The notes: a model not told the origin generated them from the letters alone. DNA of 9,830 bases from Burkholderia sp. (GCA_028292565.1 JAQGMD010000145.1:1-9830), one strand, 5' to 3'. Positions 1 through 7,149 are shown, counted from the first letter of the stretch. A program made the numbers and translations.

Positions 1-120
1 GCCGTCGCGGGATGCGGTGCAAGGCGTGAGGAGGAGCCATAGCGAGCTATGGCGACGACGAGCAACGCAGCAACGCGCCCGCTACGGCCAGCAAAATTGA
101 CCAACTTATTCCTGCGCGGT
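1..120. repeat. Intergenic repeat-like sequence with a short palindrome
   Basis: No convincing coding region is visible here. Positions 37-43 (ccatagc) and 46-52 (gctatgg) are perfect inverted arms around a 2-base centre, inside a run of GC-rich, purine-heavy sequence (gcaaggcgtgaggaggagcc followed by gcgacgacgagcaacgc). From memory this resembles intergenic repeats scattered through Burkholderiales genomes, but I cannot verify copy number from one window. It adjoins further palindromes at 126-235, so the whole left end looks like a repeat-rich intergenic block. The sequence begins at the window edge, so the element may be incomplete. Confidence 0.45.
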
Positions 121-125
121 GCCTT

Positions 126-180
126 AGGGGACGGACCACGAATACCGTCCGGTCGAGGTGTTATTCGTGGTCTGTCCCCT
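126..180. repeat. Long inverted repeat, REP-like hairpin
   Basis: The left arm 126-144 reads aggggacggaccacgaata. The right arm 162-180 is its reverse complement except for one position (133 against 173), which would form a G-U pair in RNA. The loop is 17 bases. A 19-base stem of this quality is far beyond chance, so the structure is real. The core aggggacagaccacg resembles repetitive extragenic palindromes that I associate with betaproteobacteria, some of which are linked to REP-associated transposases; no such transposase is present here. It could also act as a transcription barrier or mRNA stabiliser downstream of the minus-strand gene ending at 235. Confidence 0.6.
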
Positions 181-195
181 GCGTGCGGATAATCC

Positions 196-235
196 GTGTG
201 CCAGAAAAAGCCTGGCCACACCTGTCGCGACAGGT
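196..235 (-). terminator. Paired palindromes after the Bug gene; possible terminator
   Basis: Two dyads abut here. Positions 220-235 (acctgtcgcgacaggt) form a perfect 16-base palindrome that reaches the first base of the minus-strand stop codon (235-237). Positions 196-204 (gtgtgccag) pair with 212-221 (ctggccacac) with one bulged base, and the loop 205-211 contains five A, read as U on the minus transcript. Their position straight after the gene suggests transcript-end processing or termination. The U run lies in the loop rather than after the stem, so this is not a textbook intrinsic terminator. Confidence 0.35.
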
Positions 236-1224
236 TATTCCACCTGTAGCCCAGTCGCCTTCACCAGCTCAGCATATTTTTTGATCTCCGCGTCCAGCAC
301 CTTTGCGAATTGTTCGGGTGTGTTCGCCACCGGCGACGCACCCTCACGATTTAGGTACTCCTTTACTTCGGCAGATGTCAGCGCCTTGGAAACTTCTTGC
401 TGCAGTCGAACCAGAATATGGGCTGGCGTTTTTGCCGGCGCAAACAGGCCGTACCACTGATCAATTTCAAAGTCTGGCAAAACACTCGCGACCGTCGGCA
501 CCCCTGGGAGCTGTGGCGAGGGCTTCCTGGTTGTCACAGCAATTGCTTTTGCCTTGCCGCTTGTGAGTGCTGAATGCGCCGACAAGATGGAGGTAAAGCC
601 CAAATCGGTCTCGCCACTCATGAGCGAGGCAACTGCCGGTGCCGATCCTTTGTAGGGTATGTTCACGAGAGGTACGTTGGCACGCTGCGCAAACAGGACC
701 GATGCGAGATGGCTTGTTGTTCCGCTGCCGTTGGAAGCACTGTTCAGGCCTGACTTGTTTTTACGTGCAAACTCAATGAATTCGGCCAGGTTCTTTGCCG
801 GCACGTTCTTGCTGACGACGAGGGCCAAGGGCACCGACGCAAGTTGCGTCACACCGACGAGATCCTTGCGCAAGTCATACCCGAGCTTGGGGTACAGACT
901 GACGTTAACTGCAATGGACGCTGTCGTGACAAGGAGCGTGTAGCCGTCGGCAGTGGATCTGGCCACGTCCTCCGCAGCGATGTTGCCAGCCGCTCCGGTC
1001 TTGTTCTCCACGACGAAGGATTGGCCGAGGGTTTCGGTCAGTCGCTTGCTGATGATGCGGCCCAGGATATCGCCACCACCGCCGGGCGCAAATGCCACCA
1101 CGAGACGCACAGAACGCGAAGGATAAGCTGGATCAGCCAGCTTGGCAGGCGACTGCGCAAGGGCAATATGGGAGCTAAACAAACCGAGTGAAAAAAGGAC
1201 AAAAGCGCGCTTTGAAATTGGCAT
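235..1224 (-). CDS. Bug-family (TctC-like) periplasmic substrate-binding protein
   Basis: A 329-residue secreted binding protein of the tripartite tricarboxylate transporter (TTT) Bug family; these bind small carboxylates in the periplasm and may pass them to TctAB-type membrane proteins. Residues 1-23 are a signal peptide (MPISKR, hydrophobic core, ALA|QS cleavage). Family motifs are clear: AFAPGGGGDILGR at about 44-56, VVENKTGAAGNIAAE at 71-85, DGYTLL near 93-98, and an NIPYKGSAPAVASLMSGETDLGF segment in the middle. The ATG at 1224 was chosen because it begins the signal peptide; the same frame stays open to an ATG at 1431, but the 69 extra residues look non-native and would bury the signal. 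A weak gaaag precedes the chosen start. It lies 203 bases downstream of, and in the same direction as, the MmgE/PrpD gene, so it probably supplies that enzyme's substrate. No tctA or tctB is in the window, as is usual for orphan Bug proteins. Confidence 0.93.
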   Translation of the reverse strand: MPISKRAFVLFSLGLFSSHIALAQSPAKLADPAYPSRSVRLVVAFAPGGGGDILGRIISKRLTETLGQSFVVENKTGAAGNIAAEDVARSTADGYTLLVTTASIAVNVSLYPKLGYDLRKDLVGVTQLASVPLALVVSKNVPAKNLAEFIEFARKNKSGLNSASNGSGTTSHLASVLFAQRANVPLVNIPYKGSAPAVASLMSGETDLGFTSILSAHSALTSGKAKAIAVTTRKPSPQLPGVPTVASVLPDFEIDQWYGLFAPAKTPAHILVRLQQEVSKALTSAEVKEYLNREGASPVANTPEQFAKVLDAEIKKYAELVKATGLQVE

Positions 1225-1253
1225 AGATATCTTTCGGGATATTGGCTTCAACG

Positions 1254-1266
1254 GGGTTTCAAACCC
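1254..1266. promoter_or_regulatory. Small perfect palindrome upstream of the Bug start
   Basis: The sequence gggtttcaaaccc is perfectly symmetric about position 1260 and lies about 30 bases upstream of the Bug start codon in the 203-base gap after the MmgE/PrpD gene. It has no room for a stable RNA loop, so a DNA operator is more plausible than a hairpin. A 13-base palindrome can also arise by chance, and I see no convincing promoter next to it. Confidence 0.2.
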
Positions 1267-1427
1267 GCATGCGGAAGAGATTCCGGGCGAAGCATTTTTT
1301 TCTGATCTGAAGCAAGGATGCTCTGGTTGGATACAAATGGCGGAACACGTGCCCGTAGCCGGAGGCGCCGGTACGACTGAGGCAAAACGACGGCGCAAGA
1401 GTGCCGGCCAGCGACGCGCTTGCTGCA

Positions 1428-2846
1428 TCATGACCGACGCTCCGACGATGCCGCGGGTTCAGCTACGAGAAGATCGGTCAGCTTGCGCATGTCGTCCAGG
1501 CGATCCAGCTCACGCACCAATTCGATAACCGCGATGGCACGGTTAGCGCCAAGCACCGGCGCAGAGAGCGCGTAAAACTTGTTGTCCACGTCAAGATCGC
1601 TCATCGGGCGATTGACATCGCCGAGCGGCGCGTCGATGAAAATGCGGTGTTCCGCGCCACCACGCATGTGCGCAATGAGCTCGACCGGACGGCCGTTCGG
1701 GTATTGCCGCTCCAGCTCGTCGCTCGCCAATACTTCAATACGCCCCATCAGAGCACGTACATCCTCGTCGGCCCAGCGATCTTGCTCGAACTGCCCTGCA
1801 TCCAGTCGACCGTCCAGCAGCGCCAGCGCCACACAGCACGGCATGCTATGGTCCGCAGTTTCGCGGTTTTCGGGATGGTACTTGGCGGCGTCCGCGGTGC
1901 GTTTGCGTGTCAGGGCGTGTACTTTAATAACTATTTTTTCGATGCCAGACATGCTCCCTTCCAGCCTGGCCCTCAATTCAAGTGCAGCCTCAACCGGAGA
2001 CTGCAGGGTGTATTGCACCGGGAACCGCTTGAGGCTAACGCGTTGCACCATTCCTGTACCAGGCGACAAATCGAGTGTCTCTGTCAGCGATGCGGCGCTC
2101 TTGTCGCCAAAGCCGGCCCATAGATTCTCCAAAGCTTCGAGCGGTCCGGTAAACCCCTGCATGGCCAGGCGTGTCGAGAACACGGCCTCGCTCGCCGGAA
2201 GCGAATAGCCGACTGCCTTAGCCATGCTGAGGCGCCCACTTGAGAGTGCTCCCAGGGTCAGGTGGCGAAAGCCACCTAGTGCCGCCGCATGCGCCAATTG
2301 CGCCCGAGGCAGGTCCCACACTTTTCCGATCACCAGTGGTGCGACAAACCCCGCAGCGCTCACATGATGCATGCCGGTGCCGTGGAAAGTGAACGCATCG
2401 GCGAGCCGGACCTGTACTTCAAAGCCGGCCGCGACTGCCTCGATCAAATGCCGTCCTTGCCGGCCCGCGGCTTCCACGCACGCAAGCGCCAAGGGAATGT
2501 TCTCGCTCGGATGGCAGACGTCCATTGACCAATAGACGTCCATAAAATCCAGGTAACGGGCCAGCGAGCCATTAACGAGAATCGCACTTTCAAGCGATGT
2601 CTTGCATCCGCTACCGATGAGTGTTGCGGTGTCGCTCGCTGATGCCGGCGGACGCAACATGGTCTCGAGCATTGCGGCAGGCTTGCAGCCCACAGCGCCA
2701 ATGGCGCATCCCAACGTGTCCAATACCAGTCGCTTGATGGCGCTGACATCTTCTTGCGGCATGTTCTCGTATCGGATGTTCGATACGAGATCCGCCAACC
2801 CCTCCACGAGGGCGGGGCTTGATGACTTTTCTTTCACGGCCTGCAC
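1428..2846 (-). CDS. MmgE/PrpD family protein (dehydratase/decarboxylase fold)
   Basis: A cytoplasmic enzyme of about 472 residues in the family that includes 2-methylcitrate dehydratase (PrpD) and cis-aconitate decarboxylase; the exact substrate cannot be read from the sequence. Family marks are the opening LADLVSNIRYENMPQEDVSAIKRLVLDTLGCAIG (about residues 18-50), RYLDFMDVYW followed by HPSENIP (about 98-118), GFTGPLEALE (231-240), and KRFPVQYTLQSPVEAALELR in the second half. I chose a GTG start at 2846-2844: an aagaggag ribosome site lies at 2855-2862 with an 8-base gap, whereas the in-frame ATG at 2906 would lie upstream of the predicted transcript start. The length matches the usual 450-480 residues. 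It is divergent from a LysR regulator and is followed by a Bug binding protein, a common arrangement for uptake and breakdown of an organic acid. The C-terminal tail (LLVAEPAASSERRS) is probably disordered. Confidence 0.9.
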   Translation of the reverse strand: MQAVKEKSSSPALVEGLADLVSNIRYENMPQEDVSAIKRLVLDTLGCAIGAVGCKPAAMLETMLRPPASASDTATLIGSGCKTSLESAILVNGSLARYLDFMDVYWSMDVCHPSENIPLALACVEAAGRQGRHLIEAVAAGFEVQVRLADAFTFHGTGMHHVSAAGFVAPLVIGKVWDLPRAQLAHAAALGGFRHLTLGALSSGRLSMAKAVGYSLPASEAVFSTRLAMQGFTGPLEALENLWAGFGDKSAASLTETLDLSPGTGMVQRVSLKRFPVQYTLQSPVEAALELRARLEGSMSGIEKIVIKVHALTRKRTADAAKYHPENRETADHSMPCCVALALLDGRLDAGQFEQDRWADEDVRALMGRIEVLASDELERQYPNGRPVELIAHMRGGAEHRIFIDAPLGDVNRPMSDLDVDNKFYALSAPVLGANRAIAVIELVRELDRLDDMRKLTDLLVAEPAASSERRS

Positions 2847-2897
2847 TGATAAAACTCCTCTTGAGATAAACGCACGGCACTCGTTGCGTGCATTGAG

Positions 2898-2926
2898 ATA
2901 CTGCATATGTGGTGCCGCATTGTAAA
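2898..2926 (-). promoter_or_regulatory. Candidate sigma-70 promoter for the MmgE/PrpD-Bug genes
   Basis: On the minus strand TTTACA (2926-2921, five of six consensus bases) is followed after exactly 17 bases by CAGTAT (2903-2898, three of six). Transcription would begin near 2890, leaving about 44 bases of leader before the GTG at 2846 and placing the ribosome site inside the transcript. The region is shared with the divergent LysR gene, which would usually bind here and respond to a pathway metabolite. I found no convincing T-N11-A LysR box. The -10 element is weak, consistent with an activated promoter. Confidence 0.35.
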
Positions 2927-2983
2927 TATTAGTTGTGGGCCACTCCAGTTAGTAATACCCTGCCTTTTTGATCAGTTTTGCCT

Positions 2984-3889
2984 ATGAAACGATTCTCGAT
3001 TGCGCAACTGGAAGCATTTTTGGCGATATGCAGGCTCGGCACGTTTCGAGCAGCCGCCGAACATCTCAATGTGACCCAACCATCGATCTCTCTGCGGATC
3101 TCCGAACTCGAGTCAGCACTTGGCGTTAAATTGTTCGGCAAGCGAGGCCGCACCATTGCGTTGAGCCCTGAAGGCGTGATCATGCGGCGGTACGCCGAGC
3201 GCGGTTTAGGGCTCTTTGATGAGATGGAGGAAATGCTGCGGAGCGCAGACCCTCTGGGTGGCTTGCTACGCCTTGGCGCAGTCGATACTGTGGCAATGAC
3301 TTGTCTTCCGGAGGTGGTTCGGGCGCTGGAAGCGGCTTACCCGCAACTCAAGATCGAGCTCACGATCTCCAGTAATCATGGATTACTGGAATTGCTCGAC
3401 CAAAACAAGCTCGACATCGTGTTTGTTCTGGAACCGCATTTACGACGAAATCTTTGGTCGGAGTTACTGGGGCAAGTCGATATCGCGTGGCTTGGCAGTG
3501 CCGACAAGCAGATTGGAAAGGACATCCTGCATCCCAAGGACCTCGTTCGGGAGCATATCCTCATTCGAACACCGCCTTCACGCCTGAACGAGATCGTTTC
3601 CAACTGGTTCTCCAGCGAAAAAGTGCCGGCGCCGCAATTCAACTTGTGCACCAACATCGCCGTCATCGCCCGGTTCGTCATCAGCGGTCTGGCCATCAGT
3701 GTGCTCCCTGTATGCGTAGTGCAGCGGGAACTGGACGCCGGACTCGTCGTGCGCTATCGCCAGCATCCGGAATTGAAGCCGCTCAGCTTGTACGCCGCGG
3801 GTCAGATCGCGTCACGCAGTGCCAGCACTGACGCTATCGTCGGAACGATGCGGCAGGTACTTGATCAGGCTGGAATATTCTGCTCGTAA
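2984..3889 (+). CDS. LysR-family transcriptional regulator
   Basis: A 301-residue DNA-binding regulator of normal LysR length. The winged helix-turn-helix occupies about residues 1-62: MKRFSIAQLEAFLAICRLGTF, then the recognition region FRAAAEHLNVTQPSISLRISELESALGVKLFGKRGR. The rest is the two-lobed effector-binding domain, starting near LRLGAVDT and including the long helix and strand pattern around LKIELTISSNHGLLELL. The ATG at 2984 follows an in-frame TTG two codons earlier; ATG gives the canonical N-terminus. No strong ribosome site is visible. It is divergent from the MmgE/PrpD-Bug pair, with 137 bases between the two start codons, so it most likely controls those genes and itself. The effector is unknown. 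Its stop codon overlaps by one base the ATG of an aldo/keto reductase remnant. Confidence 0.93.
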   Translation: MKRFSIAQLEAFLAICRLGTFRAAAEHLNVTQPSISLRISELESALGVKLFGKRGRTIALSPEGVIMRRYAERGLGLFDEMEEMLRSADPLGGLLRLGAVDTVAMTCLPEVVRALEAAYPQLKIELTISSNHGLLELLDQNKLDIVFVLEPHLRRNLWSELLGQVDIAWLGSADKQIGKDILHPKDLVREHILIRTPPSRLNEIVSNWFSSEKVPAPQFNLCTNIAVIARFVISGLAISVLPVCVVQRELDAGLVVRYRQHPELKPLSLYAAGQIASRSASTDAIVGTMRQVLDQAGIFCS

Positions 3890-4083
3890 TGGCCACGTCC
3901 AATACCGCAATGTGCCGTAGCGACATGGCGGCAACGACTATTGAGCATCTCGACGACAACCTTCTGGCAGCCGAGCTTCAATTGGCGCCTGCCGACTTGA
4001 ACGAGATCGATGATGCCTTCTCGAAAATTGACATTCAGGGTGCTCCGCTCCCTGAGGCGCTGGAGTCGCAGATCGACCGCTAA
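3889..4083 (+). pseudogene. Aldo/keto reductase C-terminal remnant
   Basis: A 64-codon open frame whose last 50 or so residues match the C-terminal end of aldo/keto reductases: TTIEHLDDNLLAAELQLAPADLNEIDDAFSKIDIQGA recalls the usual pattern of E-H/R-L-x-E-N-x-x-A, L-x-x-x-D-L-x-x-I-x-x-A, then I-x-V-Q-G-x-R. A complete enzyme has about 310-340 residues; the TIM-barrel body and the catalytic Asp-Tyr-Lys-His set are absent. The first 14 or so codons have no resemblance to the family and run straight from the LysR stop (TAATG overlap, first A at 3889). I infer that a former aldo/keto reductase gene next to the regulator was deleted down to its tail. It might still be translated by reinitiation, but there is no reason to expect activity. 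Confidence 0.65.
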
Positions 4084-4460
4084 GGCGTTGCATTTCGTTG
4101 TTCAACTTAAACGCGTGCATGCATTGCCCGAGGCGCGGAGATCCAGGCAATATAACTTATCCGAATGAATCTCCCGAATCGGCGACCACCATGGTGCTCA
4201 CGCCTCCCGCATTGTCGGCCGCCATAGTAAAACAAGATGATGAGAGATCCTGACAGCTGATGCCAGTGTTTTCCAAATCAGCTCCTGGGCCAGCAGGCCG
4301 GGGATCCAGACTTCAAGCCTTGACGAAAATCAACCGGAAATGCGCAATCTTTGAGAGCCAGCAATGTCCAGGTGGAATGATTGACCTACCTTAAGCAGCA
4401 TGCCTTAAGGGGTCATTAGCAACTACAAAACCCCGGCATTACTCGATCAGGGAAAAACAT
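4084..4460. other. Intergenic gap without a recognisable gene
   Basis: This 377-base stretch follows the aldo/keto reductase remnant. I see no protein resembling a known family in any frame and no RNA gene. The only structure I could support is the inverted repeat at 4383-4414. The last bases before the next gene carry a modest ribosome site (aggg at about 4449-4452, eight bases before the ATG at 4461). It may be decayed DNA left by the deletion that removed the reductase. Confidence 0.5.
4383..4414. repeat. Inverted repeat upstream of the DMFase-like gene
   Basis: The arms ccttaag (4389-4395) and cttaagg (4404-4410) are perfect complements around an 8-base centre that includes gcatgc. Outside them gacc (4383-4386) pairs with ggtc (4411-4414) with two unpaired bases (4387-4388), giving 11 pairs in all. 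It sits 46 bases before the start codon at 4461, in the likely leader or promoter region. There is no U run after it, so an operator or leader hairpin is more plausible than a terminator. Confidence 0.45.
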
Positions 4461-6071
4461 ATGCCGCTATTCTCACGTAGAAAATTCCTATCCGTGATGC
4501 CTGCCTTACTCGCCGGCTGCGGCGGCGGAGGAGGAGGAGAAACCCCGCAAACGCAAACCACCGGCGGAACACAAACAAATCCACCTGCTTCCCTGCCGCC
4601 GGTTACCATACCGGAGCCCGGTCACCCTACACCGCCTCCGGTGCAAGACCGCAATGTGATCCAGCTGGAAAACGCAAAGACTGCGCAGGATGGTGTCACA
4701 TCGCGCTGGTACATCGAGAGCCTCGACTATGCAAGCAACCGCGAAATCGAAGGCTATGCGTCGTCGACGAGTGTGCGGCGTGGAGAGTCGATACAGCTTT
4801 TCGTTAACACCGCTGAACCGTCCTACTCCATTTCCATCTATAGAATCGGCTGGTACGGTGGCCAGGGCGGACGCCTCATGGCCGGCCCGATACGCCGCGA
4901 CGGGGTCAGACAGCCTGCCCCGACAAAGACCGCCGACACGCGTCTGGTTGAATGCAATTGGACTGATCCGTATGTTCTATCCATTCCGAAAAACGATGCG
5001 GATCCTACTGACTGGGCGAGCGGTTTTTACCTTGCAAAGCTGACCGCCGGCGCCAGCGGCAAGCAAAGCTACATCATCTTCGTGGTACGCGACGACGCAC
5101 GCGACTCCGCCCTCCTGTTCCAGTCGAGCGTGACCACCTATGCCGCGTATAACAATTGGGGGGGGCACAGCTTTTATAGCGTCGACAGTGAAGGCGCAAA
5201 GGAGGCATACAAAGTGTCTTTCAATCGTCCCTACCGGAACCCGCAGCAGCCGTCCCAGGGTAAAGGCGCTGGTGATTTCTTCAGTTGGGAACTGCATATG
5301 CTTCGTTTCGTTGAGCGTGAAGGTTACGATGTGACATACACCACCAACATCGCCGTTCACCTTGCGCCCGAATCTCTGGAGAAGCATCGCGGATTCCTCT
5401 CGGTGGGACACGACGAATACTGGACCGGGAAAATGTTTGACGCGATGGAACATGCGCGGGACAAAGGTGTCAACCTGGGATTTTTTGGCGCCAACATGGG
5501 GTATTGGCAGGTCCGTCTCGAGCCAAGCACAACAGGGCAATCAAATCGCACGGTTGTCGGCTACAAATATGCGAGGTGGGACGACCCGAATTATTACAGC
5601 GACCCGGGCTCCACCACCTACCACTGGCGAGAGAAGCAGTACCCCGCGATCAATCGTCCGGAAGCGACATTGATAGGCGTGATGTACGACTACAACTCGG
5701 TGGACCTCGATATGGTGATGTCGGATTGCTCGAGCTGGATCTGCGAAGGAACAGGCCTTCGAAACGGCGCCGTTTTGAAGGGAATGCTTGGCTATGAGGT
5801 GGACCGGGTTGATCCGGTTCATTCACCCGCGAATATCCAGATCCTGGCATCCTCGCCTTACCAAGTCTGCGTTGACGAAGGTTGTCCTCGACGCGAGACC
5901 CGTTACGCCAACATGACCTTCTATACCGCTGCGAGCGGCGCAGGAGTGTTTGCGACCGGGACCATGCAGTGGAATTGGGGGTTGGACGACTTCGGGCCGT
6001 GGGGCGACCGGGTGAATCCGGCAGTACAGCGAATGACGCGGAATGTGCTGGATCACTTCGTTGCAAACTAG
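4461..6071 (+). CDS. N,N-dimethylformamidase large-subunit-like exported lipoprotein
   Basis: A 536-residue protein related to the large (beta) subunit of N,N-dimethylformamidase, which hydrolyses dimethylformamide to dimethylamine and formate at a mononuclear iron held by tyrosine and glutamate. The N-terminus MPLFSRRKFLSVMPALLAGC has a twin-arginine pattern (SRRKFL, residues 5-10) and a lipobox (LLAG|C, Cys20); the next residue is Gly, so an outer-membrane anchor is favoured. Residues 21-63 are a Gly/Thr/Pro-rich linker. A beta-rich domain follows (SISIYRIGWYGGQGGRLM, 123-140). The family core is TTYAAYNNWGG (225-235), VGHDEYW (315-321), FFGANMGYW (341-349) and GAGVFATGTMQWNWGLDDF (493-511). 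Tyr227/Tyr230/Tyr239 and Glu319 are candidate iron ligands by analogy. Close Cys pairs 423/428 and 470/475 suit disulfides outside the cytoplasm. No small-subunit gene adjoins, and DMF is not assured as the substrate. Confidence 0.85.
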   Translation: MPLFSRRKFLSVMPALLAGCGGGGGGETPQTQTTGGTQTNPPASLPPVTIPEPGHPTPPPVQDRNVIQLENAKTAQDGVTSRWYIESLDYASNREIEGYASSTSVRRGESIQLFVNTAEPSYSISIYRIGWYGGQGGRLMAGPIRRDGVRQPAPTKTADTRLVECNWTDPYVLSIPKNDADPTDWASGFYLAKLTAGASGKQSYIIFVVRDDARDSALLFQSSVTTYAAYNNWGGHSFYSVDSEGAKEAYKVSFNRPYRNPQQPSQGKGAGDFFSWELHMLRFVEREGYDVTYTTNIAVHLAPESLEKHRGFLSVGHDEYWTGKMFDAMEHARDKGVNLGFFGANMGYWQVRLEPSTTGQSNRTVVGYKYARWDDPNYYSDPGSTTYHWREKQYPAINRPEATLIGVMYDYNSVDLDMVMSDCSSWICEGTGLRNGAVLKGMLGYEVDRVDPVHSPANIQILASSPYQVCVDEGCPRRETRYANMTFYTAASGAGVFATGTMQWNWGLDDFGPWGDRVNPAVQRMTRNVLDHFVAN

Positions 6072-6134
6072 CAAGCGGCCACGCCTGCTTAGGCACCGCG
6101 TTCCGGGTTACGCGAAGGCCATGTTCGCGGTCTG

Positions 6135-6164
6135 AAAAAAAAGCCCACTATAAAAGTGGGCTTT
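6135..6164 (-). terminator. Hairpin terminator between convergent genes
   Basis: Positions 6140-6148 (aaagcccac) and 6156-6164 (gtgggcttt) form a perfect 9-pair stem with a 7-base loop. On the minus strand the stem runs into eight U (complement of 6135-6142), so it is a strong intrinsic terminator for the operon ending at 6211. On the plus strand only three U plus an A/U-rich stretch follow, so it may also stop, less efficiently, transcription from the gene ending at 6071. Confidence 0.85.
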
Positions 6165-6210
6165 AAATCATTAAAACGGACGATAACGATAACGAGGTGG
6201 CCGACTTGCG

Positions 6211-7149
6211 TCAGTGTATTTGCTGCCCCGTCGTTCCGAACTGGGCTCCGGTCTGGTCCTTGCCTTGCGCTGCCGTCCTCGACACATCGTCTTTGACGCG
6301 CTCGGCTTCTTCCTTTGCTACCTGCGCGACTCGCTGTGCCGATTGCTTTACGACCTCGGCCTGTTCAAGCGCGGTTTCCTTGACGCGTCCGACCAAATCA
6401 TCGCGCGTGCCACCCATCAGCTCATTCTCGCGACGTGTGTTCGGCAATGCGGCGCCCAATGCTGCGCCAATCGCAATGCCGATTGCACCGACGAGCAGGG
6501 GCTGCTCTTCGACCAGATCGACGACACGGTCTTTCGCACGGTAGTACTCCGTTCGCGACCGCTGACCCATCTCGCTCACGCGGGCCTGTGCACTCTCTGT
6601 CGAGGACTGAAGCCGTGAACGTGCGCTCTGGCTTGCCTGTTGCGCGCGCTCGCTCAACCCGGAAACTGTGTCGCTGACGCGCTGCCCGACCTCACTGGCC
6701 TTATCTCTCAGGTCATGTGCCGCCTCGGTCGTCTTCGACGCCGCCCGCTGCAACATCCCCTCGCGTGAACTATAGCCACCCCGGGTCGATGACATATATT
6801 CCTGGTCCATGTCATAGCCTGCGTCGGCGCCCGGATAGAAAGTCGTACGGCGCGCTTCATACGGATACTGCGCGCGCGCGTGGCTGCCCTGGCGGCCCGC
6901 TGCCATCAGCCAGGCAATGCCAAGGCCGACCATTGCAACCGGTATAGGGTTCGCTCTTACGGTATTAACGAGGGCAGTGCTGAATGCACCGGGTTTGGTG
7001 TGAAGGGCGTAGTCGACGGCCTGCTCCATCAACTCACTGGGATTAAGCTTGTACTGGAGCGCGTCAATAGTCGAACTCATATCGGCGCGAGTACGCTCGA
7101 TGTCGCTCTCGATTTCTTCCGGGCTGCGGTTGTCTGCATGTTCTCTCAT
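6211..7149 (-). CDS. DUF3618 domain-containing membrane protein
   Basis: A 312-residue protein of unknown function. The N-terminus NRSPEEIESDIERTRADMSSTIDALQYKLNPSELMEQ (residues 7-43) is the DUF3618 signature. A hydrophobic segment follows at 69-84 (IPVAMVGLGIAWLMAA). Residues 130-210 form a long amphipathic, Ala/Gln/Ser/Arg-rich helix with LEA- or apolipoprotein-like spacing. A second, glycine-rich hydrophobic segment at 216-236 (QPLLVGAIGIAIGAALGAALP) resembles the membrane anchor of DUF883/YqjD proteins, and another charged amphipathic helix (about 250-290) ends the chain. It is the last gene of a three-gene operon: its ATG overlaps the stop of the YqjE-like gene by four bases and has a gaggag site 8 bases upstream. 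I infer a role in inner-membrane organisation or stress tolerance from the family and neighbours only; the biochemical activity is unknown. Confidence 0.88.
   Translation of the reverse strand: MREHADNRSPEEIESDIERTRADMSSTIDALQYKLNPSELMEQAVDYALHTKPGAFSTALVNTVRANPIPVAMVGLGIAWLMAAGRQGSHARAQYPYEARRTTFYPGADAGYDMDQEYMSSTRGGYSSREGMLQRAASKTTEAAHDLRDKASEVGQRVSDTVSGLSERAQQASQSARSRLQSSTESAQARVSEMGQRSRTEYYRAKDRVVDLVEEQPLLVGAIGIAIGAALGAALPNTRRENELMGGTRDDLVGRVKETALEQAEVVKQSAQRVAQVAKEEAERVKDDVSRTAAQGKDQTGAQFGTTGQQIH

Noticed and set aside
1..235. CRISPR array
   Set aside because: The repeats are inverted arms of hairpins, not regularly spaced direct repeats with unique spacers, and there are no cas genes.
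1225..1431. N-terminal extension of the Bug protein to an ATG overlapping the MmgE/PrpD stop
   Set aside because: The extra 69 residues lack any family resemblance and would place the signal peptide inside the protein; the ATG at 1224 gives a standard secreted Bug N-terminus.
1579..2208. Long plus-strand open frame (209 codons) opposite the MmgE/PrpD gene
   Set aside because: It is antisense to a clearly homologous gene, Ser/Arg/Ala-rich as expected from GC-rich shadow frames, and has no recognisable domain.
4160..4310. Minus-strand open stretch of about 50 codons in the gap before the DMFase-like gene
   Set aside because: It has no clear start or ribosome site and its translation resembles no family I know; this length arises by chance.
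4977..5540. Minus-strand open frame of 187 codons within the DMFase-like gene
   Set aside because: The plus-strand frame carries strong family motifs across the same region; the antisense product has no recognisable features.
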